From Cerioporus squamosus (lineage: Eukaryota; Basidiomycota; Agaricomycetes; Polyporales; Polyporaceae), in assembly GCA_022592435.1 (NCBI GenBank), contig JABYQS010000052.1:152734-216733 (forward strand): a stretch of DNA of 64,000 nt, read 5' to 3'. The number at the start of each line of letters is the position of its first letter. The stretch's first letter is position 1. The notes under the pieces were generated by a model. That model saw nothing but the letters and a program-made list of their open reading frames with translations, was not told the origin of the DNA and did not search any database. Shown one piece after another: positions 11,851-23,841 of the stretch. Made by a program: the position numbers and the translations under genes.

Positions 11851-12134
11851 CTTGCACGTAGTAATGGGTACATTGCCATGTAGCATACAGCTCTATTATC
11901 GCTGTCGTTAATTGTGTTCCTGCTCCTGAATGGCTCCTCTACCTTCTTCCCATCGCGTGTGTTCACGAGTGGCCAGTACCGGCCTTGCATCATCTTTTCC
12001 GGTAAGTGGTATCACTGCAGCCATAACCGCGAACCTATCAGGGCTTCTCTGGTCACAATCCGGTGTCCGGTGTCATTCCACTGATTACTTACCTTTACGT
12101 TCTCATAAGGGGGAACTAATCCTCGTCGATTAGA
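11851..12134. promoter_or_regulatory. Upstream region of farnesyltransferase beta gene
   Basis: About 280 bp between the tRNA 5' end and the farnesyltransferase beta start. It probably holds the promoter and leader of that gene. No clear TATA box is seen. Confidence 0.35.
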
Positions 12135-14255
12135 ATGGTTTCTCAGCTCCACCCCACACCAACGGATGGATATGGAACATATACCTCAAGGTTACAGAAA
12201 GAAACAGAAGAGATCATCACGAAGCACATCCCGGTGCAAGGCACAGCTCAAAGTGAACTACAGAAGAAGGCGCACTTCGAGTTTCTCCTGCGGAATCTGA
12301 GACAAGGATTCCCCGAGCGCTATACATCTCAGGATGCGAGCCAACCATGGCTCATATACTGGACTCTTCATGGCTTCAGCATCCTCGGTGTCGGGCTTGA
12401 TGATCAGACCAAGAAACGGTGAGTGGTGGAAGCTCTATGCGAGTTCCGCTTATCCATGTTTGATCAGAACCATCGACACGTTGCTGGCGCTGCAACACCC
12501 GGAAGGCGGCTTTGCGGGCGGTCCTGGTCAGGCTGCTCATCTGCTCCCCACTTACGCCGCCGTCTGCTCGTTCGCTATTGTCGGACGCCCTGGAGATGGC
12601 GGAGGCTGGGACGCCATCGATCGGTACGGCGCTGATGCCTCCGGCTCTCTTCTCGGCATATCTCATACTTCGGGGACTTGCACAGGAAGAAGATGTATGA
12701 CTTCTTCATGTCCTTGAAGCAAAGCGATGGGTCTTTCCTCGTCAGTCATCACGGTGAAGTAGACGTCAGGCAAGTGGTTCGCCTCCCCCGTCAATCGGAG
12801 TCTGATCGCTCGGATGCATAGGGGCATCTACTGTCTGCTAGCGGTAGCGACGTTGCTAAACTTGCTCACGCCCGAGCTTCTCGCGGGCGTCCCCGAGTTC
12901 CTAGCCACCTGCCAAACCTACGAAGGCGGGTTCTGTAATGCTTCCTTCCCAGGATGGGCTTTCGAGGCTGGTCAGTTGCACTGTATGACTTCACGTGCGC
13001 ATCGTTCTCAATATGAAACCCAGACGACCCAGAGACCCCGAGTGGCTCACCGAAGAGTTATGACCCCTCGGCGCCGCGTCCGCCGCTCGGTGAGGCGCAC
13101 GGTGGGTACACGTTCTGCGCCACCGCCTCCTGGGTCCTCCTGCAACCATACATCAAACTCTACCATTCTTCCGCCGGTGGCTCGTCCCCCAAGCCGGCCA
13201 TCAACACGCCTGCGCTGCTTCGCTGGTGCGTGCAGATGCAGGGATTCCCTATTGAGCTCGGAGGGTTCAAGGGCCGGACGAACAAGCTCGTGGATGGGTG
13301 CTACAGCTGGTGGGTCGGCGGTTGCGTCGTTCTGGCCGAGACACTTCTAGGCGTCGCGCGTGTGCACGAGGCCGTGCCGCATGAGCCTCATGAAGAGAAC
13401 GACGAAGACGGACAGAAGGCGTGGGACGATGCTGACGGTAAGCGGCTGACTGCTCGACTCGCGCGCACTGTGCTGAAAACATCAAATGCATCTCTCCTCG
13501 GACCTGGATGATCGGTGCCCACTCCATTTGTCCGCTGAACACTATTCGTAGATGCCCTGTTCAACCGCAAGGCGCTGCAGGAATACATCCTCTGCGCCGG
13601 GCAACACCCTGCCGGCGGCCTGAGAGACAAGCCGCCCAAGTAAGTCTTCCTCCGAGCGCCCACACACCCTCCGCACGCCCGGAAACGCATGCTGACGTCC
13701 TGATCCTCCAGGCCCGCGGACGCGTACCACACGCTTTACTGCACGGCGGGCCTATCGGCCGCTCAGCATCGCGTCATCCCTTCCGAGGCGCGCGAGAAGG
13801 CTGTTATTTCCGCCTGGAACCCGTCCCAGGCCGATGCCAAAGCCGGTATGTTTTCCCTCTCCTGCTGCGCGGTCACCCACCCCGTTTGTGGGTTCCGCAG
13901 GAGCATGTGCTGAGGAATCCCCGCGCCCAGGCACAGCGTATGCTCCGTTGTCGGACGCAGACCGTGAGAGGCTGGACGACTTGCGCAAGGGCACCTTCGC
14001 ACAAGCCATGTCCTGGTCCGAGGAGGAGGGCACGGCTGTGTACGTCGGCGGCGCAGCCAATCGTGTGGTGAGTCGCAGCGGTCCTCGTGCGGGCGACGGA
14101 TTGAAGGCTGACCGTGGTTCTTTTTCCCGACCGGTGGATAGAACGCTACCCACCCGTTGTTCAACCTGACGGCAACCCACTCGGACGGGATGCTGTCCTA
14201 CTTCTACGGCCAGACTCCGCCGTCGCGATATGTGAACAAACCGGCAACCAAGTGA
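12135..14255 (+). CDS. RAM1: Protein farnesyltransferase subunit beta
   Basis: Exons joined by several short introns give a full-length prenyltransferase beta subunit. Exon 1 contains HFEFLLRNLRQGFPERY and WTLHGFSILGV. Internal alpha-alpha repeats include ALQHPEGGFAGGPGQ, then HHGEVDVR. Next come LGEAHGGYTFCATASW and GGFKGRTNKLVDGCYSWW. The Asp and Cys of DGCYSWW and the His of DAYHTLYC correspond to the zinc ligands of the family, and the GGFKGRTNKL basic patch to the isoprenoid diphosphate-binding residues. The C-terminal exon holds NATHPLFNLTATHSDGML and ends KPATK-stop. With the alpha subunit (not in this window) the enzyme attaches farnesyl to CaaX cysteines of Ras, fungal lipopeptide pheromones and similar proteins. 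The neighbouring tRNA is unrelated. Confidence 0.92.
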
Positions 14256-15257
14256 CGAGAAGTTTGAAGAGACGCTACGAATACCTCACATCGCTTGACC
14301 AACCGGTCTTCCAATCGATTGCAGTGTACGAGTACGTATGCGTTAGATCAACACGTAAGAGACAGTACATGGGAGATTGTGTAGGCTGTGCGGATTCTGA
14401 TGGATTATAGCTCATTGTATACATAGCAGGCATAGCGGAACCAATACAGGAAGCGACTACGCACGAGGGGGGCAGGCATGTCCGTTCACCGGGGTTACGC
14501 CCACAAAACCACGCGCTCTCGAGACTCCGTGCGCGGATAGCTCGCGGCACTGCGCCACGCTGTCTTGCATGTCGCCAGATTGGACACCACGGGACCTGCA
14601 GGCCGACGCTGTCACCGGCTACTTAGGGGTGGTTGCATAAAGCGTGAAACGCACCAGTTGCGGACACTACAATGCCAATACTTGAGCCGTTGAACTACGG
14701 GAATGCTGCAACGTGCATCCGATATTGTCGAGCAAGAGGTAGGGTGATCGGGGAACAGTAAGCTGCTGGTACATCCCAAGGGGCATCAGACAAGACTAAG
14801 TACTTGCAGGGTGGCGTGCAGCCGGGAGGACCAGTGACCGGCCGCTGACGTGTGAAGACGACGTCTTGTGGGCGCACTGATCGATAGATTTGTTCCTCCG
14901 ACGGCGTCCGCGCAATTTGTATGGGAGACATTGACTCTATGATACAGTGATAGGTCGGAGCACTGGCAGCGGGTCTATACAGTGGAAGGAGTCAGAGGGC
15001 GTACTAGGATGAGCCGAGCTCGACCTTGTTGGACGGGCCTGGCAACGAAGTCATTAAATGAAGCAAATATGGCATGTGGGAGATAGCGCGGAGCAAGTCG
15101 CTGGACGGGCTCGCGATAACTTGGACATCGACGGTCACCACGGCCTCGGCGACGCCTTCAAGAGGCAACCAAGATGAAGCACTCACATGCATCCAAGAAG
15201 GCCGTCAATGACCATAGGGGAAGCCCAACAACGGCCATGAGCCGAGAAGGACGCACC
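14256..15257. other. Intergenic, no gene recognised
   Basis: About 1 kb between the 3' ends of two converging genes. Only short unsupported frames are present. A tRNA-like A-box near 14680-14700 on the minus strand has no matching B-box. Confidence 0.5.
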
Positions 15258-17125
15258 TCATGGTGTCCGTCCGGTGCGACCTCGCAAGTCCTGGACCTCC
15301 TGCTCCAACCAGTTCAGCTTCTGCCTGTCCTCCCTCCTCGATACTTCCAACTCCATCATCTGTCTCTCCAGCGCCTCGATATGCGCCTTCTCCTCCATCC
15401 TCGCCTTCGTCGCTATGGGCAGCATCCTCGACACCTCGTTCCACCGCACGTGGTTGGTCGACATCTCCGCACGCAGGCTAACCGGGACGAGCGCATGCTC
15501 CATCGCGATGTCGAATGCGTCCGGCCAGCGCAGCCCGAAGGCAATGGTGCATCCGAGCGGGAGGATCTGGCTGAGGAAGAGCGTGACGGGCTCGGACTTG
15601 GCAATAGAAGAGAGCCCGACTGCGAGGGTCTGGAGGCGGCGAAACCGGGGCAGGCTCTGGGACCGCGGCGTGGGGGCAAGCATCGGGATCGTGCGCGCGT
15701 CGACGTGGAGACCGAGGTGACGGATGTTGGGGCAGTAACGAGCAAAGGGGAGGAGGACGCGCAAGTTGAGCCCGGGGACGTTGGGCTCGGGTACCGGTTC
15801 GGGGTTCAACTGCAGGCTCTCCAGAGAAGGCCAGCTGCTCGCGAACTCCTCGATGTCTTCGTCGCTGATGGCAAGAGCGTAGTCCCAGCGAAACTCGAAT
15901 GTCCGGAGATAACGCGCCGAGAAGAGCGGCCGGAATGTTGCGATGGCTGGTCGGTCGTGAAGAGATGGTGGAGGAGAGGTGAGGCGAGAATCTGGTGCGA
16001 TGATGTAGTCGACGGACAGTTGGACAAGTGACGTGCATCTGTCCCGGATTACGGAGAACAGATCGTGCAGCGCATCCGGAGTTGCAATCACTATCGCCTT
16101 CAAGTGCAGTTCCGTGAGCTGCGCGGGAAAGAGAGACGAGCGGAGGAGCTGCGCAGCATCCTCTATTTGAGCACTGAAGGATAGAATGCGGAGGGCTGGG
16201 AATGCGTTGTTGGCGATGGCAGGGAAGAAGTGGGCAACGTCGGCGCGGTTCCCCGGCTCAGCGCGGGCGGGGTGGGCGAGGTTGATTGTCGCAACGTTCT
16301 TGAGCCGCGACAGCTCCGTGAGAAGTCGAGGTGTGAGACCGTATATTGGGACCGACACCCGCTGGAGGTGGGGAAGTCCGCGGAGGAGAACCACGGCGTA
16401 GTCTTCGAAGTTACCCATGTGTTCCTCGAGACACAGGTCGAGGTTCGTCAAGGTCGGGCATCGTGAGCATACTTGACTGATGAAGTCTGTGAGGGAAGGG
16501 GGTTCGGATCGATAGAGATGGAGGCCAAGATGTTTTACGCGCCGGTGCATGAAGACAAGGCAGAGACGCTGCCTCTCCGGAGCAGATGGGTACCAAATGA
16601 GCGACTGGAGGTTCGGGAATATGTCCGATGTTGGGCATGTTGCTGCCAGTTCATCGAAGACCTTCGAATGTATCAATGCTGGACGCTTCGACCTGTCCAC
16701 TGCCGAGCGGAGGTGACGGTGGTCATGACGCAGGCGGCGTACTCGGCCGGAATATCGCTGAAACCTGTCCCAGTCGGTGGGCAACAAAGACCGCTTGAAT
16801 GCCTATTTGTAGGGTGTCAGCAGACGTCAAGAACGACGATCGAACGGTTGAGGAGGACTACACCAACATAAGCGCCAGGCAGTCGTCCCGTGGAGATTGA
16901 GACTCGTTCTGGCTTGAGTGTCAAGGGAGCAAGGACGGAGAGTACCCGCTTGAGGTCGTTCACCTCGAACCACAAACTGTCCAGTGCAATTTCCGACCAG
17001 TGCTTGCACACACATGCGGCACGGGCGAGGGCGCGATCATCGAGGTACGAGAAAATCATTGCGAGGAGCTCGTCAATATGCACCAGAGAGCGGGTGGTAT
17101 GGTGGTCCATGCTCGCCGAATGCAT
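15258..17125 (-). CDS. F-box/LRR protein, copy A
   Basis: Two exons. Exon 1 (16868-17125) encodes a clear F-box: HIDELLAMIFSYLDDRALAR followed by AACVCKHWSEIALDSLWFEV. A 65-bp intron (16803-16867) joins GAY to AFKRSLLPTDWDRFQRYSG. Exon 2 encodes about 515 residues of leucine-rich segments such as HRRVKHLGLHLYR, CPTLTNLDLCLEEHM and FPALRILSFSAQIEDAAQLL, and ends in a C-terminal coiled coil (EEKAHIEALERQMMELEVSR) just before the stop. Total is about 600 residues. The architecture, including the intron position and the motif SxxDIEEhASSWPxLExLxLN, matches the gene at 19410-21224, so the two are paralogues. Likely an SCF substrate receptor; substrate unknown. Confidence 0.85.
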
Positions 17126-19409
17126 GACCGCGCGGTGTCGAGGAGCGGACGGAAGTGGAGGGAGAGAATGAAGAAGGCAGGATGTTCGCCGAGAGAATTT
17201 GCCGGTCTATATACCGCATTGCGTTCCACACACGGATAGATGCCGATAAGACCCCGGCATCCCGATTGGAAAGCCGGCTATGCGCCTTGATCTGGATCTC
17301 GTGTAATACGCACATCTTCTCATGCCAACGGCCTTCCCAGAACATCCCGTGCTTCGTACGCAGGCGGGCGCTGCCACTGAGACCACTGCGAGCGCACCGG
17401 AAGGTAGAAAGACAGCGAGCCTGCTCTCTTGTAGGTCACGCATCTTCTCGGAAAGCCCGGGGACAACAGAAGCAGTTTAGAGTGAATTCTGAGTGAAATT
17501 GAGAAGCACGCTCGGCGTGCGATCATCGATCATCCATGTCTTTGGTCTCTTGATCGCGTGGTTAGATGCCGCCCGGTGTCCAACGTGTTTGCTCTCGGCC
17601 TTCAAACAGCCCCCGAATATCATCCCCACATGCTGCCTACCACGAAAAATGTCCAGCCAGGATTCGCGGCGGCAGAGCTATGCGGATAAGTAGCAACGCA
17701 TCTTGGTTCGCCTCCTCTTTCTGGAAGCTTCCCTGTCGCTTTGCATGCCGCCGTAGCCGTTCCAGGGATGTGTCCAGTCTGATAGCCTCGGTGGCTGAGT
17801 CAATGACCGAGGTGATATTTGCAAACAGGCAATTGCCGGGCCAAAGTCGGTGCAAGTCGGTGGCGTTCGGGCAATGACCTCGGCAATTCCTCTTGTTACC
17901 GAGAGAATCGGACTGCGGAGGGCACCTGGGCTCTGTTCGTGACCTGTACGACCTCCAGATTGAGTATGAGCACGTCAAAGCGGATAGGGGAGGCACTCTC
18001 TATCCCCATTTCACCCTAGTGACCTGAGGTGACCAATCGGCTGCGGGGGTCCTCGCGATAGACGGCCCCGGGCATCTGTTCTCCTCGCAAGATGGGTTAT
18101 GACACCGCGCTTGCGGACACGTAATCCTGGAATGCCCGAACAACCTGCGATGGATAAGGCAATCTTGCAGCGATACGCGCGGTTCCCAACATCAGCGAGC
18201 CGTTGCTGAAACCCGCAGTCTTGCAATCTTGTTGATTCACCGTCGACGGCGACTAACCGTGAGTCACCGGTGAGAACGATGAGCGAAAAAGGGATTGCCG
18301 CCAGAACCTTCCGCATACCGCCGACGCCGAAGTGCACCGTGTGGTCGACTCGGAGTACGAATGAGGCGCGGCCAATAACTCTGAGTTGCAAGCGTTAGAA
18401 CTGCGGCACGCATGGGCGGACATGAAAGGGCCTGTCACCTGAATGCCGGACGGGTCCTACATCGCGTCTAATCGAGGTGACGCAAGCACTGTCTCGGCCA
18501 TGAACTATGACCGCTGGCTGGAAGCACTGAGACTTGGCCTCGTCGCGTACTGGCAGTTTGTTCCGTCACAGACCGCCGCGCCTCGTACTTGCACCCCTGC
18601 TCCTCGGAGTGGACCTGTGCAAGCTGATGAACTTCCTTCGCTGGCTGGTTGACGTAGCACTCGCCTCATGATGCGGAGAGCAAGTGACTGAGAGCTCGTC
18701 AAGAGCCTGGTGTTCTGGCTCTTAGTGTTCGCAAGTCCCGAGTCCCGATAAAAATCATGTTACCTGCAGGCTAATGTAGGAGCTTGCGCGGCGGACATAT
18801 TTTCATGGCGGCGTTCGGCATCCGAGAAGCCTGTGACTAGTCAGGGCACCGAGCCCGAGATACAGTCGACCGTTCACGGCGACTCTGGATCAGGGCACTT
18901 CGGCGTTTGTACCTTGATATTCGTCCAATAGGATGATCCTAATGGATGAACGCGTTAGAAGGAAGTCGTGAGCAGTAAAGACCGCTCATCGTGACCCATA
19001 TTTTGACCACGACTCACTACTCGCCGTTGAGCGCAGGTCCCCCGAATGAACCGAGTTCGCTCGGTGCGTTGAGGGCCAGTCGGCTCTCCCGGCCGCTCGT
19101 ACGTTATGTCAGATGCTGTGTGCTCATTTGAATGCCGGGTAGAGTTCGACCCCCCGACCAGCAGGACGGCGCCCGCTCACGTTTCACCGTCCTCGTGGCC
19201 GGGTAACGTACTTTTCGCGGCCTTCCCCTGATACTGATGCAACGCACCGTCCGAGACGTGTCAAGGCTGAAAGCAACGGTAGCATAGATGAGAGCATAAA
19301 CAAGACGTAACACAGATAGCCATCCAACACTGGGCTGCCAGACGTCAGCAAATTACCAGAGACGATGGAAGGCCACTCACAAGTTGATAGTAGTCAAGCG
19401 CTCCAGAAA
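17126..19409. other. Intergenic, no gene recognised
   Basis: About 2.3 kb separating the two F-box paralogues. Several short open frames exist on both strands, but none has a recognisable motif or splice-joined continuation. The left end should include the promoter of F-box copy A. Confidence 0.45.
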
Positions 19410-21224
19410 TCACTGCAGAATACACCCGCGGTCTGCGACCGCGCCCATGCCCATGCCCCGCCTCTCCTCCGAAACCTTGCAGCACGTCCTGAGGTCCTCG
19501 ACTTCGCATTCGAGCTCACCCCTGCGCTTCTTCTCCTCCATCCGGAGCCTAACTAGCAGTGGCAGCACTCGGTTCACCTCCTCCCAGCAGTGATACCACG
19601 CGGCACTGGCTTGCGAGATTTTCGACGCTGCCTCCAAATCATCCCGAGTGGCTGCTACGATGGCTCCCGGCTCCGGCCAGTTGACCCCTGCGACAACCTC
19701 GCATCCGAGGGGACACAGCTGGCTGAGAAACAATGCAATCGTCTCCGGCCCGTCAATGCTCGAGGTCCCGAAGCAGAGCCGCTGAAGGCGCGAAAATGGC
19801 CGCGCCGTCAACCCCAGAAGGCGCGCCAGCTGTTCAGCGTCTGGAAGAGGAGTGGCGGGATTGGCCGAAGCGTCGATGTATAACCCGAGGTCACGGATGT
19901 TGGGGCAGTGCTTGGCGAAGGGAATGAGTGCGTGCAGTGTGAGCGAAGACGGCTCCGTGGTGGGCATCGGCCCGCCATTCAAATTGAGGACTTCGAGCTG
20001 CGGCCAGCTCGATGCGAGTTCCTCGATGTCTGCTTGTGAGATCGCGAGGGGTGTCTCCCAGTTGAGCTGGAACGAAGTCAGTTCGAGCATTTCAGGACAG
20101 GATTGATGGTCTCCCAGGTGAGGAGCTCGTCCTTAGGAACAGCACGCCGGAAGACGTAGGGGGTGGGATCGCCGGAGTAGTCGAGCACGAGCTCCGTGAG
20201 ATGAGGGCACTTCTCCGCCACTGCGACGAAGAATTCGTGCACAAGTTGTGGGGAGACAAGCTGGATGAGATGGACATAAAGCTGTCGCAAGGTGGAAGGG
20301 AAGAATGGCGCATTCATGAAGCGAAGTATGGCCGGGAGTTGGACGTTGACGTTGAAGTCGTACAGAACGGGGAACGCGCCTTCTTGCAGGACGGGCTTCC
20401 ATTCCTGGACATCCGCGACGTCGCCGCCTCCCTGGTGTTCGAGAAATTCGAACTGGACCACACCGAGGTTCTCCCTTCGAGAGAGCGCTTCGATGACCTT
20501 GGTTGTTAGCGTATACTTGGGTAGGGTGATATCCTCTAGCTTCGGGAGCGCGGTGAAGAGCTCGCACAGCCCCGTCTCAATGTCGCGCACAGGGAAGGAG
20601 AAGCGAAGATCGATTCGTGTAATCTTGGGCATGCGGAGCGCAATTTCCTGGAAGTAGACGTTGAACGAGTATTGGGCCGATGGGGTGAGCAAGACCGCGA
20701 ACCGCTTGATGTTCTCGTGCATGAACATGAGGGAGAGGCGGAGGCGCTCGCCTGTCTCGGATGTCCATGTCAGCCAAGATAGCTTAGGGAATAGATGCAA
20801 AGTGGTGCGCGTCTGCGCGATCTCATCGAACACCAATGGTTCCTGCAGATATTTGTCGATGGAGGATGTAACGACGAGCTTGCGCACGCGACTTGCATAA
20901 CGCATGAAGCGCATCCAGTCGCTTGGCTCGAGTGGCCTACAGAATCGCTTCTGCATGTCAGAACGGCGTGGACCAATGCAGAGAAGTACGTACCTGTCCT
21001 TCAGGGCATTCTTCCGTCGGTGCAAGAAGGTGTAGCATGCGTGGGAGGTCCTCCACATCGCGCCACAATATATCCAGGGCAACCTCAGCCCAAGCCTTGC
21101 ATACGAGTGCATTCCTCCTGAGGTCCCCCATCTCGAGAATCGAGAATATCATCTCGAGGAGTTCCGGGACGGTCAACACGCGGTGTATGATCGTCACATA
21201 CAAAGACGGCGCGCGAGTGAGCAT
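19410..21224 (-). pseudogene. F-box/LRR protein, copy B, with frameshift
   Basis: Exon 1 (20994-21224) encodes an F-box: VLTVPELLEMIFSILEMGDL then RRNALVCKAWAEVALDILWR. A 43-bp intron (20951-20993) leads into KRFCRPLEPSDWMRFMRYAS and a long leucine-rich stretch. The frame then breaks near 20075-20098: one frame ends INPVLKC, and the paralogous continuation LTSFQLNWETPLAISQADI is in another frame. Copy A is continuous across this point, so a single-base loss is the simplest explanation, unless it is an assembly error. Downstream, SSWPQLEVLNLN, HCPNIRDLGLYIDASANP and a C-terminal charged helix match copy A. No credible GT-AG intron fixes the break. Confidence 0.7.
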
Positions 21225-22116
21225 CCGTGCGCCTGGAAACGGATGGGCTCAGTATCAGAACTCCGTCACAGACAAAATTAGCTACCTCTCCTGCTCATCG
21301 CGGGGTTGAGCGCCACTGCAGTAGATGTTGGTCGTGGTGGTTTGAAGTCAAGGATGAACCATGGGAATATCGAGTACCCAATCTTATCTCATCTAGCCGG
21401 AGTTCAATCCCCGATGCTTACCCTCGACTAACGTGACTTACCCCATTAGGTCGGCGCGTCAATTCGATGTTACCGGTACACCCGTCGGGACGTTCATCCA
21501 CAAGTCATCCTTTCCCTTCATGATCACTACTAGAACTGTTGACGTTCCACGCACTCACAATCGCGCAGGACCTCAAACCAAGCTCAACAGCGAGCCACAC
21601 TCTCTGCCAAGGGGTGAGCGTCTCAGATATTCGTCCACGGCTGCACGATCACTCATGGATTGAGGACAGGCTTCTGTAGCACCTTGGACTGACTCCTCAT
21701 GGCACGCCTAGGTCTGCTACAGCTTTTCTGGCTGATATATAGTGAGGGCCAATGCGACATGTTATAAGCAGGTGATGCACTCTCTGGTTAGATGGATGGA
21801 GAAGTTGCAGCGGGTACTCATACAATCCGCTCCACGAGTAGAGCTCTCCCGGGCCGTCTGGCGGTACGTCACCTCCCTATACTATCATTGAGCTTCGCTT
21901 GCGCTTGCGGAACAGGTGCTGCCTCCGAGGAGCTCGAGTACGGACTCTCTAACGGCCCGCAGTCTTCAGCAGATCACTGCTTCTCGACATGCTGAGGTCA
22001 GGTGGACAGCGGCATCTTAGCCGATAGTTCGCATTCGTATGGCGGAGCAGTATAAGAGGTCGCAAAGTGATCCCGAAGAGCGAACGGAAGGCCGCACCTA
22101 TTCCCCGACTCGTAGC
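21225..22116. other. Intergenic, divergent promoters
   Basis: About 0.9 kb between the starts of the minus-strand F-box gene and the plus-strand GDSL esterase. A TATA-like GATATATAGTG lies near 21733-21743. No gene is seen. Confidence 0.4.
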
Positions 22117-23571
22117 ATGCACTTCTTAAGTAGCCTCGCCGGACTCGCTCTGTCGGCCGTGTTCCTGTCCGCACTGGCTACCCCGGTTGCGAACGGAACT
22201 TTCGAACCAAGATTCGACTGGGACAAGATCAAGTATGTCTACGCGTTCGGAGACTCATACACCTTTGTGGGAGGCACCGAAGGCTATCCGAGATGGAGGT
22301 CAAGAGCCCTCTACCGCTACTTGCCACTTCGACTGACTTCGAATCTCCGGTCATAGCTTCATAGGCAGTGCTTTCAACTTCTCGTACACCCCGCAACAAC
22401 TCTTGGAGGACGAGATCCAGCTCAATGTGGTAGGTCCTTTGTATGACCCGTTTCAGTACATTGACTGAATCTCGTATGAGACTGGGTCGGATGGTGCTAG
22501 CTGGGTACGTCCCTTCCATCTGACTACTCTCTCAGAGGCGTCTGACTTGGTATACCATCACATCCAGCTGGAATATCTCACTGGGTGCTTCCAAGGAAGA
22601 CCGTCCGAGTGTGCGCCGCGACAGCTATGGGACTTCGCTTTCTCCGGTGCGGACGTCGACAAGAACCTGTAGGTGGATATGCCTTCGTTGCTGGGATCCT
22701 GATCTCTCACTATATGAACCAGGATCCCGCTTCACCACAACTTCTCTGTCGACCTCGTCGACCAAGTCAGGGAGTGGGCACTGTACGCATCCGAGGTCGT
22801 ACCGCATCCTGCAGATGAGACTATCACTGCGTTCTGGATCGGCATCAACGACACGGGAGATACGGTGAACAACAGCACCGTACGCTCATGTATTCCTTTC
22901 CTTATGGGCTTCGCTCACGGCACGACCAATACCAGCTGGATTTCAAGGCATTCTGGGAGCTCGAGATGCAGTCGCTCTTTGGTGCCGTGGTATGCTTCCT
23001 TACGAGACTATCTCGGTTCTTCATATTCACCATGTCGTTGCTCTCGCTAGCAAAACGCCTACGACCACAACCTCCGCGGCGCGTATCTCTTCATGACGCT
23101 TCCACCGCTCGAGCGCTCTCCGGACCACATTGGGAACCCCATTGCGCCGCTCTACGAACAGAACATCAAGGACTACAACACAGCGCTGCTCAATCACGCT
23201 GCCCACTTCGCGCGTACCCATCCGGATGTGAACGTTCTGACGTTCGACACGCACCAGTGGTTCTACGAGATCCTCGACAACGCGGAGCAGTACGGCTTCA
23301 CTAACATCACTGGGTAGGCGGTCACGCTCCCTACCCCACGTTCTGCGAGGCGAATACTGATGGCCGCCGGACCCACACTGCAGGTTTTGCCAGTGCAGTG
23401 ACCCGAGCTTCTTCTGGTTCAGTGAGTTCACGGTCCGGCAACGACTGCCCGTGTGACTGACTTTGAGAATGCTTTCTAGACACTGGTCACCCGACTGCCC
23501 GCGTGCATGGTCTTCTTGCAGAGGCGGTTGAGGCTGAACTCAGAAAGGTCTCAGCCATTGGACCCACCTGA
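22117..23571 (+). CDS. Secreted GDSL (SGNH) esterase, CE16-like
   Basis: The protein begins with a signal peptide (MHFLSSLAGLALSAVFLSAL, cleavage likely after ATPVANG). Block I follows as VYAFGDSYT, with the catalytic Ser in GDS. An internal segment gives FAFSGADVDKN, block III appears as FWIGINDTGD, and the C-terminus has FFWFNTGHPTARVH, with the catalytic His before Pro-Thr. Several short introns interrupt the gene. The layout matches fungal carbohydrate esterase family 16-type acetylesterases that remove acetyl groups from hemicellulose fragments; other GDSL lipases remain possible. The residue three before the catalytic His is Asn rather than Asp, which I believe also occurs in CE16-like members. 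It faces the phospholipase D gene tail to tail. Confidence 0.85.
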
Positions 23572-23841
23572 CCGGAGCGCACGGACGTGTATATCCTTTC
23601 CGGCGCATGCATATTTCTCTTGTCTTGAGCTCGCGTCCATCTCATGTCTTTATTCGGACGAGGATTGAATGAAGGAAGCCGGTCAGATGAACAAAGACAA
23701 CACGGTATATTTCGTAGCAGACATATCTACGCTGATCCTTAGTCAGAAATCTCGTACAGCCATTACTTCCCATCGCATCCAATTTCTATTCGTACAGTCC
23801 TACCATTCACTGCAACCATTTGCACTCCATGCACCCACCAC

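Noticed and set aside
14675..14700. A-box-like sequence on the minus strand
   Set aside because: No B-box or acceptor stem follows.
17637..17996. Minus-strand frame between the F-box paralogues
   Set aside because: A single isolated frame without recognisable domain or supporting splice sites.
21395..21425. B-box-like GAGTTCAATCCCC suggesting a tRNA
   Set aside because: No matching A-box or cloverleaf within a plausible distance.
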